From Vibrio sp. DW001 (GTDB taxonomy: Bacteria > Pseudomonadota > Gammaproteobacteria > Enterobacterales > Vibrionaceae): a DNA stretch of 64,000 nt. The position numbers were made by a program, and so were the translations under genes. The stretch covers positions 2,976,001 through 3,040,000 of the forward strand of contig NZ_CP091975.1 of the NCBI RefSeq assembly GCF_029016285.1, written 5' to 3'. The notes under the pieces were generated by a model that did not search any database, was not told the DNA's origin, and was given only the letters and a program-made list of their open reading frames with translations. This document shows, one piece after another, positions 18,219-29,431 of this stretch (the stretch's first letter is position 1; every line of letters begins with the position of its first letter).

Positions 18219-19229
18219 TTAGTAACCTTGTGGGTTCTTCGATTGCCAATTCCACGAATCGACAGTCATCTCCGTTACGGTACGAGTCGCCTTCCAACCA
18301 AGATCTTTCTCTGCCTTGGCGGTACTCGCCCAGCATTCAGCAATATCACCAGGACGGCGAGGACACAGTTCGTAAGGTACTGGTTTTTCACTCGCTTGAG
18401 CGAACGCAGCTATCATTTCCAGCACACTAGATCCTTTGCCTGTACCTAGATTGTATATGTGCAAGCCTGATTTTTTACCCACGGTATTAAGGGCTGCGAT
18501 GTGGCCATCGGCTAAATCCATCACATGGATATAATCGCGGACACCCGTACCATCCGGTGTTGCATAATCAGCACCAAAGACCGACAATTTCTCACGACGA
18601 CCAACGGCAACTTGAGCGATGAATGGCATCAAATTGTTAGGTATTCCTTGAGGATCTTCCCCCATGGTTCCCGACGGATGTGCTCCAACGGGGTTAAAAT
18701 ATCGAAGTAACGTGATGCTCCAATCAGGTTGTGAGTTGAAGAAGTCAGTTAGCACTCCCTCTACCATATATTTGCTACTACCATATGGATTTGTTGTCGC
18801 CCCAACAGGAGAGTCTTCTGTGATTGGCACCACTTCAGGGTCACCATATACGGTCGCAGAAGAACTAAATACAATGCTTTTCACACCAGCAGTACGCATG
18901 GCTCTAGCCAATACAAGTGAACCGTTTACATTGTTGTCATAATATTCAAGCGGTTTTGCGACCGACTCACCAACGGCTTTCAATCCGGCAAAATGGATGA
19001 CAGAATCAATCTTGTGTTCAGAAAATACTTTATCTAAAAATGCTTCATCGCGAATGTCACCTTCATAAAACGTAGGGCGTACATTGGTAAGAGCTTCAAT
19101 TCGGTTAAGGACTGCTGTTTTACTATTACAAAGATTATCAAGAATAATGGGCTCAATACCTGCTTCTAACATTTGAACACACGTATGACTTCCTATGTAA
19201 CCCATGCCACCAGTAACTAAAACTTTCAC
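18219..19229 (-). CDS. galE: UDP-glucose 4-epimerase
   Basis: This 336-residue short-chain dehydrogenase-type epimerase interconverts UDP-galactose and UDP-glucose with bound NAD. The N-terminal GGMGYIGSH loop binds NAD, and the catalytic Tyr-x-x-x-Lys is in NPYGSSKYMVE. It starts with GTG at 19229 behind GAGAGG. It is the first gene of galETKM. The upstream region has a CRP site and a GalR operator placed much as at the E. coli gal promoter. Confidence 0.96.
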   Translation of the reverse strand: MKVLVTGGMGYIGSHTCVQMLEAGIEPIILDNLCNSKTAVLNRIEALTNVRPTFYEGDIRDEAFLDKVFSEHKIDSVIHFAGLKAVGESVAKPLEYYDNNVNGSLVLARAMRTAGVKSIVFSSSATVYGDPEVVPITEDSPVGATTNPYGSSKYMVEGVLTDFFNSQPDWSITLLRYFNPVGAHPSGTMGEDPQGIPNNLMPFIAQVAVGRREKLSVFGADYATPDGTGVRDYIHVMDLADGHIAALNTVGKKSGLHIYNLGTGKGSSVLEMIAAFAQASEKPVPYELCPRRPGDIAECWASTAKAEKDLGWKATRTVTEMTVDSWNWQSKNPQGY

Positions 19230-19320
19230 ATTAGCCTCTCTATCTTCACTATTTCGCGTATAAAATTGAACTCTATAAGTGCTCTTTTTAAAAGAGAGCC
19301 TATATATAGAATATGTATGC

Positions 19321-19326
19321 AGTGTA
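19321..19326 (-). promoter_or_regulatory. Probable -10 element of the gal promoter
   Basis: On the minus strand this reads TACACT. It is placed so that the CRP site centre (19355.5) would fall near -41.5 from a start around 19314. No good -35 is seen, as expected for a class II CRP-dependent promoter. Confidence 0.5.
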
Positions 19327-19347
19327 GAGACAATCTGTCTCTTTTGC

Positions 19348-19363
19348 TGTGATCAAAATCAAA
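19348..19363. promoter_or_regulatory. CRP-cAMP binding site, gal promoter
   Basis: TGTGATCAAAATCAAA matches TGTGA-N6-TCACA with a perfect left half and three of five bases in the right half. It lies between the GalR operator and the -10 element of galE. Confidence 0.7.
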
Positions 19364-19365
19364 GT

Positions 19366-19381
19366 GTGTAAACGTTTCCAC
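19366..19381. promoter_or_regulatory. GalR/GalS operator upstream of galE
   Basis: GTGTAAACGTTTCCAC fits the GalR/GalS consensus GTGKAANCGNTTMCAC at every defined position. Its centre would be close to -60 from the predicted start, the place of the external operator in E. coli. The rest of the 400-bp gap (19230-19629) is AT-rich; a half-matching site, GTGAAAACGCAGTCAT, is at 19446-19461. Confidence 0.8.
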
Positions 19382-19629
19382 AAAAGATTTCATGTTGTTT
19401 ATTCTGATATTTTATCAAACATTTTCGACGGTAAATCATTGTTTAGTGAAAACGCAGTCATTGGAATTTTTGCCCGTCAAACCTTTTAGTTATTAATGTT
19501 TTTGAAAACAAAACAAACCATATTATTCAAGACTTGCTCTAGTTATTACTTTACCACAAGAGTGTTAACGGATTGATTGATTGGAATGCTAGTATTCTGT
19601 CAGATGCAAACATAAAGGATTAATGGACC

Positions 19630-20691
19630 ATGAGTGTCACTTTTAAAGATGTCGCAGAATTAGCAGGCGTCTCAACTCAAACCGTATCTCGTGTTACAAA
19701 CGATTCAAGCAATGTCGCAGAAGAAACTCGGAAAAAGGTCACGGCCGCGATAGAACAATTAGGTTATGTACCTAACAAGGGTGCGCAATTACTTAGTCGA
19801 GCTAAGTCTAACGTTATTGGATTAGTGACACTAGATATTGGGTTACATGGCGTATCTTTAATCGCCAACGGCATTCGAAAACAGGCAGATGAAAAAGGGT
19901 TTGGTACCTCATTTTCTGTCCTCATCGAACCAACATTCGAAAGTGTTCTTAACTGTGTTCGAGATCTAAAATCACAAAAAACCGAAACCATCATTTTAAA
20001 TGTTCCAATGAGTCAAGATGACGCGGAAAGACTGGTTCAGCAGCATCTTGATATTCATTTTGTTTTTATCGATGTGCCGACGTCGACAAGGGTAAATACG
20101 GTATGCAGTTCTCACTACAACGGTGGATGCCTTGCCGCTCAGTTAATGATAGATGATAAACGAGAACAATTGCTTCTTATCACTGGCCCTAGCGACTCTA
20201 GTGCTTCACTTCAACGTCTACAAGGTTGGAAAGACATACTCACCAGTAGTACCGCAACAATACAGGAAGTCTTTGAAGGTGATTGGCATGCGAGCAGTGC
20301 TTACCTTCATACGCGCCACGCGATCGCAAAAGGGGTAAAGTTTGACGCCATTCTTGTTGCAAGTGACCAAATGTCATTAGGTGTATTGCGAGCGTTAGAC
20401 GAATTCTCTATTTCGGTACCTAAACAAGTCGCCGTTATTGGCTTCGATGACATAACCGATTGCGCTTACTTCTCTCCACCATTGACGACCATAAAACAAG
20501 ATTTTCAGGCTATTGGTCAGATAGCCGTAGATCTCGCACTTGATGATTCAGTTGAGAATAGAAATAATAAAAAAGAGGAAGTGGAAACCAAACTCATTAA
20601 GAGAAAGAGTACCGCTATCAAAGACAACACGTCGTATGACAAAATAACCATTCAAAAGCTATTAGCTGATATAGACAATTTACTCCCATAA
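19630..20691 (+). CDS. LacI-family regulator, probably of lactose/galactoside genes
   Basis: The 353-residue protein has the LacI helix-turn-helix (VTFKDVAELAGVSTQTVSRV), hinge helix (GAQLLSRAKSN) and sugar-binding domain (DAILVASDQMSLGVLRALDE, then VIGFDDITDCAYFSPPLTT). The reading head YQ-type positions (Thr-Gln-Thr-Val) resemble LacI more than GalR. It has a longer C-terminal tail than GalR, ending in IQKLLADIDNLLP, which recalls the leucine-rich tetramer tail of E. coli LacI. It is divergent from galE and near lacZ, so beta-galactoside control is plausible but unproven. Confidence 0.78.
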   Translation: MSVTFKDVAELAGVSTQTVSRVTNDSSNVAEETRKKVTAAIEQLGYVPNKGAQLLSRAKSNVIGLVTLDIGLHGVSLIANGIRKQADEKGFGTSFSVLIEPTFESVLNCVRDLKSQKTETIILNVPMSQDDAERLVQQHLDIHFVFIDVPTSTRVNTVCSSHYNGGCLAAQLMIDDKREQLLLITGPSDSSASLQRLQGWKDILTSSTATIQEVFEGDWHASSAYLHTRHAIAKGVKFDAILVASDQMSLGVLRALDEFSISVPKQVAVIGFDDITDCAYFSPPLTTIKQDFQAIGQIAVDLALDDSVENRNNKKEEVETKLIKRKSTAIKDNTSYDKITIQKLLADIDNLLP

Positions 20692-20739
20692 CTTACCCAT
20701 ATACGTCGCTAAGGGGTTTTCTTGGTGACGCAATACAAG

Positions 20740-22032
20740 TTACATAGCGGCTTTCACTGCCCGTGCTAACCTTTGTGGTGCCTTTTTCGGGTCGGCTGAT
20801 TCATCGTTAAAAAACTCACTGATCACATCTATCATGGCATCTCGAATGTAGCTGGTTGTGGACATATCTGCTGAAAGGCTTGGCAATAAATTTTTGCTCC
20901 CTTCAGCCATAGTAAAGGCCGTCTTGGATTTAAATGAGCAATCATCAAATCTTTGCATAGACACATCCGTTCTTGCCGGTAAAGACCCCTTACTGAAGTT
21001 AAACGCTTCTTGAAAGGATTTGGACATGATCGTTTTTGCTAACTCTTTTTGCCCTTGCCCTCGAGATGGATCATGCGATTTAAAGAACACAAAGCTATCT
21101 ATATTGTAGCTAAAGATCCCTTCAGTTCCCGGCGCAGGAATGCAAAGATAATCTTTACCTGGGACTTTTCCTGCTACCGTCAATTCTCCTTTTACCCAAT
21201 CCCCCATAAGCTGCATTGCGGCCTCACCATTCATCAGCATTTGTGTGGCGGCATTCCAATCTCTACCTAACGCTTTATCATCGATATAGGTGCGCATCTT
21301 CTTAAATGCAGTAAACACTTGCTCCATTTTTTTACTCGACAATACATCTAAGTCCAACTCTACAAAGGCCTTGTAGTAATCGTTAGGTCCTAAGATAGCA
21401 ATAGCAATTGACTCGAATACTGTTGCATCCTGCCAAGGCTGTCGACCGTGGGCTAAAGGAATATATCCTGCGGCTTTTATAGCATCAGCCACAACAAAAA
21501 ACTCATCAAGAGTACGTGGGATAGGAACTCCAACGTTTTCCATCACTTTGGGATTTATCCATAGCCAATTTACTCTATGAATATTCACCGGCGCGGCCAC
21601 ATACCGCCCTTTGTATTTCATGGTGTCAGAAACTAATTTAGGTAATAGAGAGTCCCAATCATCTTCTTTGGCCACTTCATCTAAGCTGGTAAGAAAGCCT
21701 AATTTTGTCCACTCTTGGATATCAAACCCCTTTATCTGCGCCGATGTAGGTGGGTTTCCAGATACCGCGCGTGCTTTTAATACCATCATCGCACTCTGCC
21801 CACCACCTCCGGCAACGGAAAAATCTTTCCAAATGTGACCTCTCTCTTCAACACCTTGTTTTAGCAATTCAGCCGAACGTGCTTCCCCCCCTGACGTCCA
21901 CCAATGCAAAACCTCGATCTCACTCGCATTGGTTAGTGAGGCGGATAACATCGCGAAAATAAGCGACATAAATGAGAACACCATTTTTTTGACGATCTGT
22001 TGTACGTTGAATAAATCTAGAATTTTTGTCAT
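20740..22032 (-). CDS. GtsA-like sugar-binding protein encoded with a two-component system
   Basis: The 430-residue protein has an N-terminal hydrophobic signal (about residues 16-37) and then the family 1 sugar-binding fold. EIEVLHWWTSGGEARSAELL and VAGGGGQSAMMVLKARAVSGNPP closely resemble GtsA, the glucose/mannose-binding protein of Pseudomonas. Its start overlaps the stop of the histidine kinase gene (ATGA, 22029-22032), so the three genes are coupled. No permease or ATPase gene accompanies it. It probably presents a sugar to the kinase rather than, or as well as, serving a transporter. This role is inferred. Confidence 0.82.
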   Translation of the reverse strand: MTKILDLFNVQQIVKKMVFSFMSLIFAMLSASLTNASEIEVLHWWTSGGEARSAELLKQGVEERGHIWKDFSVAGGGGQSAMMVLKARAVSGNPPTSAQIKGFDIQEWTKLGFLTSLDEVAKEDDWDSLLPKLVSDTMKYKGRYVAAPVNIHRVNWLWINPKVMENVGVPIPRTLDEFFVVADAIKAAGYIPLAHGRQPWQDATVFESIAIAILGPNDYYKAFVELDLDVLSSKKMEQVFTAFKKMRTYIDDKALGRDWNAATQMLMNGEAAMQLMGDWVKGELTVAGKVPGKDYLCIPAPGTEGIFSYNIDSFVFFKSHDPSRGQGQKELAKTIMSKSFQEAFNFSKGSLPARTDVSMQRFDDCSFKSKTAFTMAEGSKNLLPSLSADMSTTSYIRDAMIDVISEFFNDESADPKKAPQRLARAVKAAM

Positions 22033-23549
22033 CTTAATGTTGCTCTTTGTAAGTCTACCTGTACTTGTAAACCGCCTTCCTCTCGGTTACACATGACCAA
22101 TTGGCCACCAAGTGAATTAATAATACTTCTGGATATCCCAAGGCCTAATCCATGTCCTTCACTATCTTTAGCTAAACGAAAGTAGGGTTTAAATACGTCT
22201 TCCATTCTTGATTCAGGAATCCCCGGACCTTCATCAATAATAATGATTCGTAGTAAGTTCGTTTCATCGCTCACAGAAACAGTCACCTTATTTCCGTACT
22301 TCACACCATTACCAATAAGGTTGGAAAGACATCTTTTTAAAGCCAGTGGTTTGCATACTAATGGTTCTATCTTTAATGAGGTAAAGACAACACGCTGATC
22401 GTGAGTATTATACTGCTCAGCGATACTTTCTAGCATGTCGACGACGTCAACTTGCACTAAGTTCTCATGTATATCTGTATCTTTTACCGTTTGCAGAGCT
22501 CCTTTCACCATGAGTTCTAATTCATCCAAGTCTCTGTTAAATTTTAATCCTCTTTGATCGTCTTCAATAAGTTCGGAACGAATTCTCAGTCGAGTAATCG
22601 GTGTCTTTAGATCATGGGAAATAGCGGTAAATAGTCGCTCTCTATCATCAATGTGCTTTTTAAGACTTTCCTGCATACGGTTAAATGCGCGTGTCGCCGT
22701 CACCAACTCACTTGCTCCTTCTTCAATTAAAGGGGGTTGGTTTATATCGGTACTTAAAGCGTTCGCCGCTTTGGCGAGGTTCTTCAAAGGCTTAACCTGT
22801 CTACGAACCATAGTGTAGGTAAACGTCATCAACAACGCAGTAATAAAGAAGATAAAAAACATCTGTTGATTGGATATGACCTCATCTTCAAGTAAAGCAT
22901 ATGGAGCAGGAAGCAAGGCGGCGATATAAAGCCATTCATTTTCCGCCAATCTTATCTGTACCACCAAAATAGGCGGGTTAAGCGGTTCCAGTATTAGTGT
23001 GTAATGAGCCCAAGATTTGGGTAGATCACCAAGAAGCGTATCATTGGTTAATACATGCAGATTTTCTGGTCTAGAGAACTCCACTTTTACATCATTCACA
23101 TCGCTGAGCTTTTCTAGCTTCTTTGCCAATACGTCTTTGACAACGTTGACGGTGACATTTTTCATCTCACCCCGACGTGCAGGATCAATGATTATTTCTT
23201 CTTCATTGAACGAAACGAAAAATCGAGTCCCACCTATATTTCTTAGCTGGTTCAATACCATATGTCGATATTCTAAAGGCAACGACTGGAAAAAGTTTGC
23301 AGTTGAAGCAAAGTTATTTGCCATGCTTGTCGCGGTCGATGTTAGCCCTTCTATTTCTCTGTCTTTTGATTGGGTATACCAGATAGTCGTTGCAATAAGC
23401 TGGGCAAGTATTACCGACAATAAGGTTAACCATAAGGTTCGAGAAACCAGTGAACGAGGCACAATGGGTGCACACCTTTCGAGTATACTTTCGTACACGC
23501 CAACTAGTTTATTTATATTCCGGCTACTCTTAAACAGGTCAATCTTCAT
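22029..23549 (-). CDS. Membrane histidine kinase (sugar-responsive, GltS/GtrS-like position)
   Basis: The 506-residue sensor kinase has one membrane segment at about 38-58, a periplasmic domain of some 170 residues, a second segment at about 229-248, and a HAMP linker. The HisKA domain has its phospho-accepting His at about 312 (FTAISHDLKTPITRLR), and the ATPase domain has IIDEGPGIPESRMEDVFKPY and GHGLGLGISRSI. The periplasmic domain could receive a liganded binding protein, and one is encoded directly downstream. It overlaps the response regulator gene by 11 bp. The layout recalls the Pseudomonas glucose-transport regulators beside gtsABCD. Confidence 0.88.
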   Translation of the reverse strand: MKIDLFKSSRNINKLVGVYESILERCAPIVPRSLVSRTLWLTLLSVILAQLIATTIWYTQSKDREIEGLTSTATSMANNFASTANFFQSLPLEYRHMVLNQLRNIGGTRFFVSFNEEEIIIDPARRGEMKNVTVNVVKDVLAKKLEKLSDVNDVKVEFSRPENLHVLTNDTLLGDLPKSWAHYTLILEPLNPPILVVQIRLAENEWLYIAALLPAPYALLEDEVISNQQMFFIFFITALLMTFTYTMVRRQVKPLKNLAKAANALSTDINQPPLIEEGASELVTATRAFNRMQESLKKHIDDRERLFTAISHDLKTPITRLRIRSELIEDDQRGLKFNRDLDELELMVKGALQTVKDTDIHENLVQVDVVDMLESIAEQYNTHDQRVVFTSLKIEPLVCKPLALKRCLSNLIGNGVKYGNKVTVSVSDETNLLRIIIIDEGPGIPESRMEDVFKPYFRLAKDSEGHGLGLGISRSIINSLGGQLVMCNREEGGLQVQVDLQRATLR

Positions 23550-24264
23550 ATATCACATCGGCAGAGAGTATATACCCGTCGCCACGCATGGTTTTAATTA
23601 ACTTCGGTTTTTTGCCACTATCCCCAAGTTGTTGGCGCAAGCGAGATAATTGTACATCAAGTCCTCTCTCCGTTGGTAAGGCGTTTCGACCTTTAATGAC
23701 TTGAGAGATACTGTCTCTATCTAATATCTGATTGGGATTCTCCAGAAATAACATCAACAGAGTAAAATCCTTACCTGATAACTCAAACTCATCATTGGTT
23801 TCAAGGTTCGTTAAAGTGTGAGACTGAACATGGAGTTTCCAATGAGCGAATTGGATAGATTTTGGTTTATGCTTTTCATTTGCCACTTCCATCGTTTGAG
23901 TCCGACGTAACATCGCCTTGATTCTCGCCGTGAGTTGGCGCGGGCTGAACGGTTTTGCGACATAATCATCCGCACCAATTTCTAACCCGACAATTTGATC
24001 CGTTTCATCAGAGACCGCTGTTAGCATAATAATAGGGACATTAGAAGATTTACGAACGTATTGACACAATGTAAAGCCATCGTCACCTGGCATCATGACA
24101 TCTAACAAGATTAGGTCTGGCTCAATTTCAAGCAATCGGCGCTTCATCTCTTCCCCTTCGGATGCCAAAATAACGCTGTATCCAGCTCTTGTTAAATATT
24201 CTTCAAGAAGGTCGCGAATTTCCTCATCATCATCAACAACAAGTATTCGTTTGTTTGCATACAT
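23539..24264 (-). CDS. OmpR-family response regulator
   Basis: The receiver domain has acidic residues DDD near 11-13, phospho-acceptor Asp at about 55 (LILLDVMMPGDDGF) and Lys in YVAKPFSPRQL. The C-terminal winged helix (RDSISQVIKGRNALPTERGLDVQLSRLRQQLGD) is OmpR-type. Start ATG 24264 is chosen because AAGGATGAG stands at proper distance; another ATG three codons earlier would overlap that site. It is first in the regulator-kinase-binding protein operon and divergent from ptsG, which is a likely target through the repeat at 24437-24456. Confidence 0.88.
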   Translation of the reverse strand: MYANKRILVVDDDEEIRDLLEEYLTRAGYSVILASEGEEMKRRLLEIEPDLILLDVMMPGDDGFTLCQYVRKSSNVPIIMLTAVSDETDQIVGLEIGADDYVAKPFSPRQLTARIKAMLRRTQTMEVANEKHKPKSIQFAHWKLHVQSHTLTNLETNDEFELSGKDFTLLMLFLENPNQILDRDSISQVIKGRNALPTERGLDVQLSRLRQQLGDSGKKPKLIKTMRGDGYILSADVIYED

Positions 24265-24436
24265 AAATCTCATCCTTCTATTATTGTGTGCTGCAGGGTT
24301 TTCACAACGTATCTCTATTTAATCGTATTAAATTTTTAAAGCAATAACTAAACACTATCTATAGGAAAGTGCCAATTTCATGTTTGTAACTTGAATTTAG
24401 CACATTTTTACCTCAGCATTACTAACCCTTGCACTC

Positions 24437-24456
24437 TGTTACGTTTTGTTACGTTG
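24437..24456 (+). promoter_or_regulatory. Tandem 10-bp repeat, candidate response-regulator site
   Basis: TGTTACGTTT is followed at once by TGTTACGTTG, giving a head-to-tail repeat with one-helical-turn spacing. OmpR-family regulators bind such direct repeats as tandem dimers. It lies in the 410-bp AT-rich gap between the response regulator and ptsG, about 220 bp before ptsG and 170 bp before the regulator gene. No other strong structure is seen in the gap. Confidence 0.5.
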
Positions 24457-24674
24457 AGCGTGACAGTAACCTCTTTAATAATAGTCGCGACCAATTAATA
24501 TACTCCCCGTAGACAGAACACATATTTCTTATTCAAATGTAATTAATTAATTTAAATTTATGCGATATATATTCGCTCCCTTTTATTAATACATTTGAAT
24601 AAATAACTATATTAATTTCACTCATATTTAGTCATGAAATTAATATTCTAATATAAAATTGAACGGGGGTTCTA

Positions 24675-26063
24675 ATGGACTTTTTTAGTACAATGCAAAA
24701 GATGGGGCGCAGCCTAATGCTTCCTGTTGCCTGTATGCCAGCAGCTGGTATTTTACTCGGTATTGGTGGTAACTCAGAAGTAGCAAAATTCTTACCTGAT
24801 ATCGTAGCACAAGTCATGACCGAGGCTGGTCTGGGGGTGTTTGCAAACATGGCGCTTCTATTCGCTATTGGTGTTGCTTTAGGCTTTACAAAAAATGATG
24901 GTGTTGCAGCACTTGCAGCAACATTAGGTTACCTAACCATGACTCGCGTACTTGGTGTTGTTGCAGAGGGTACCGATACTGGTGTATTTGGTGGTGTTAT
25001 TATGGGTCTGGTGGCAGCTGAGCTGTTTAACCGTTACCACACTATCAAACTCCCTACTTACCTTGGTTTCTTCGGTGGTAAACGTTTTGTACCAATCGTA
25101 ACCTCTCTAGCCGCTTGTATTGTTGCCGCCATCCTTGCGGTTGTTTGGCAACCAATCGGTGCTGGCATTGCGACATTCTCAGAATGGGCTGCATACCAGT
25201 CTCCTGAAGTTGCATTCGGTATTTACGGTATCGTTGAGCGTTCTCTTATTCCTTTCGGTCTGCACCACATCTGGAATGCACCTTTCTTCTATGAAGTTGG
25301 TGAGTTCACAACAGCTGCTGGCGAAGTCGTTCGTGGTGAGATTCCTCGTTACCTAGCAGGTGACCCAACAGCTGGTAATCTAGCTGGTGGCTACATGTTT
25401 AAAATGTTTGGTCTACCTGCAGCATGTCTAGCCATGTATGTAACGGCTAAAAGTGATAAGCAAAAGGTTGTTGCTTCAATCCTTGGCTCTGCTGCATTGA
25501 CTTCATTCCTAACGGGTATTACTGAACCAATCGAATTTGCTTTCTTATTCGTTGCACCATTACTGTATGTTGTTCACGCACTGTTAGCTGGTTCTGCATT
25601 TGTTGTGATGATTTTACTTGGCATCAAACACGGCACAACGTTTAGCCATGGCTTGTTTGACTTCACGTTACTATTTGGTCACTCAACAAACGGTTGGATG
25701 TTACCACTTGTAGGGCTTGTATATGCGGTCATCTACTTTACTGTCTTCGTATTCCTAATCAAAGCGTTTAACCTGCAAACACCAGGTCGTGAAGATGAAA
25801 GTGAAGCAAAAGTTAAAGCGAATACAAGCAACGATGACTTAGCAAAAGACATCACAGTAGCATTCGGTGGAAAAGAAAACATTAAAGACTTAGAAGCCTG
25901 TATCACTCGTCTACGCGTTACTGTTAACAATGCTGAACTTGTTGATACTGATAAGCTGAAAGCACTAGGTGCTGCTGGTGTATTCACTCGAGGTGATAAC
26001 TTCCAAGCGGTATTTGGTACGCATTCTGAAATCATTAAAGGTCAAATGGAAGCACTAATTTAG
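24675..26063 (+). CDS. ptsG: PTS glucose-type permease, enzyme IICB
   Basis: The 462-residue protein has an IIC membrane part (about residues 1-370, beginning MQKMGRSLMLPVACMPAAGILLGIG, with GIVERSLIPFGLHHIWNAPFF and ITEPIEFAFLF). A short linker joins it to a IIB domain with the phospho-Cys in LEACITRLRVTV. There is no fused IIA domain, so a separate IIA-Glc (Crr) is needed. It imports and phosphorylates glucose or a close analogue. GGGGGTT precedes the ATG. It is divergent from the two-component operon and ends in a terminator. Confidence 0.92.
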   Translation: MDFFSTMQKMGRSLMLPVACMPAAGILLGIGGNSEVAKFLPDIVAQVMTEAGLGVFANMALLFAIGVALGFTKNDGVAALAATLGYLTMTRVLGVVAEGTDTGVFGGVIMGLVAAELFNRYHTIKLPTYLGFFGGKRFVPIVTSLAACIVAAILAVVWQPIGAGIATFSEWAAYQSPEVAFGIYGIVERSLIPFGLHHIWNAPFFYEVGEFTTAAGEVVRGEIPRYLAGDPTAGNLAGGYMFKMFGLPAACLAMYVTAKSDKQKVVASILGSAALTSFLTGITEPIEFAFLFVAPLLYVVHALLAGSAFVVMILLGIKHGTTFSHGLFDFTLLFGHSTNGWMLPLVGLVYAVIYFTVFVFLIKAFNLQTPGREDESEAKVKANTSNDDLAKDITVAFGGKENIKDLEACITRLRVTVNNAELVDTDKLKALGAAGVFTRGDNFQAVFGTHSEIIKGQMEALI

Positions 26064-26083
26064 TCCTTTCTCCTTTAAATTAG

Positions 26084-26112
26084 AATCCCGGGCAATTGCT
26101 CGGGATTTTTTT
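26084..26112 (+). terminator. Terminator after ptsG
   Basis: AATCCCG (26084-26090) pairs with CGGGATT (26101-26107), extended by an inner GC/GC pairing, then a run of T. Confidence 0.88.
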
Positions 26113-26241
26113 ATAAAAAACCCATTCAACTCCGCAGCCCTTACCATTCCGTTATTCCCATTCACATCATCCTCATAAATGTAGGGGGTCTAATACTATA
26201 ATGACGCCTATTTTTATTGAAGTGTCAGTACGTTAGACAAT

Positions 26242-26268
26242 AAAAAACGCGCCACTAGGGAGCGTTTT
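26242..26268 (-). terminator. Terminator after lacZ
   Basis: AAAACGC (26244-26250) and GCGTTTT (26262-26268) form the stem; on the minus strand a T-run follows. It lies 20 bp beyond the lacZ stop. Confidence 0.7.
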
Positions 26269-26287
26269 AATAGACAATATTCAACGA

Positions 26288-29431
<3,144 letters not shown>

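Noticed and set aside
22960..23601. Plus-strand open frame of 194 codons antisense to the histidine kinase
   Set aside because: The kinase frame is intact with all motifs; the antisense frame has no recognisable domain.
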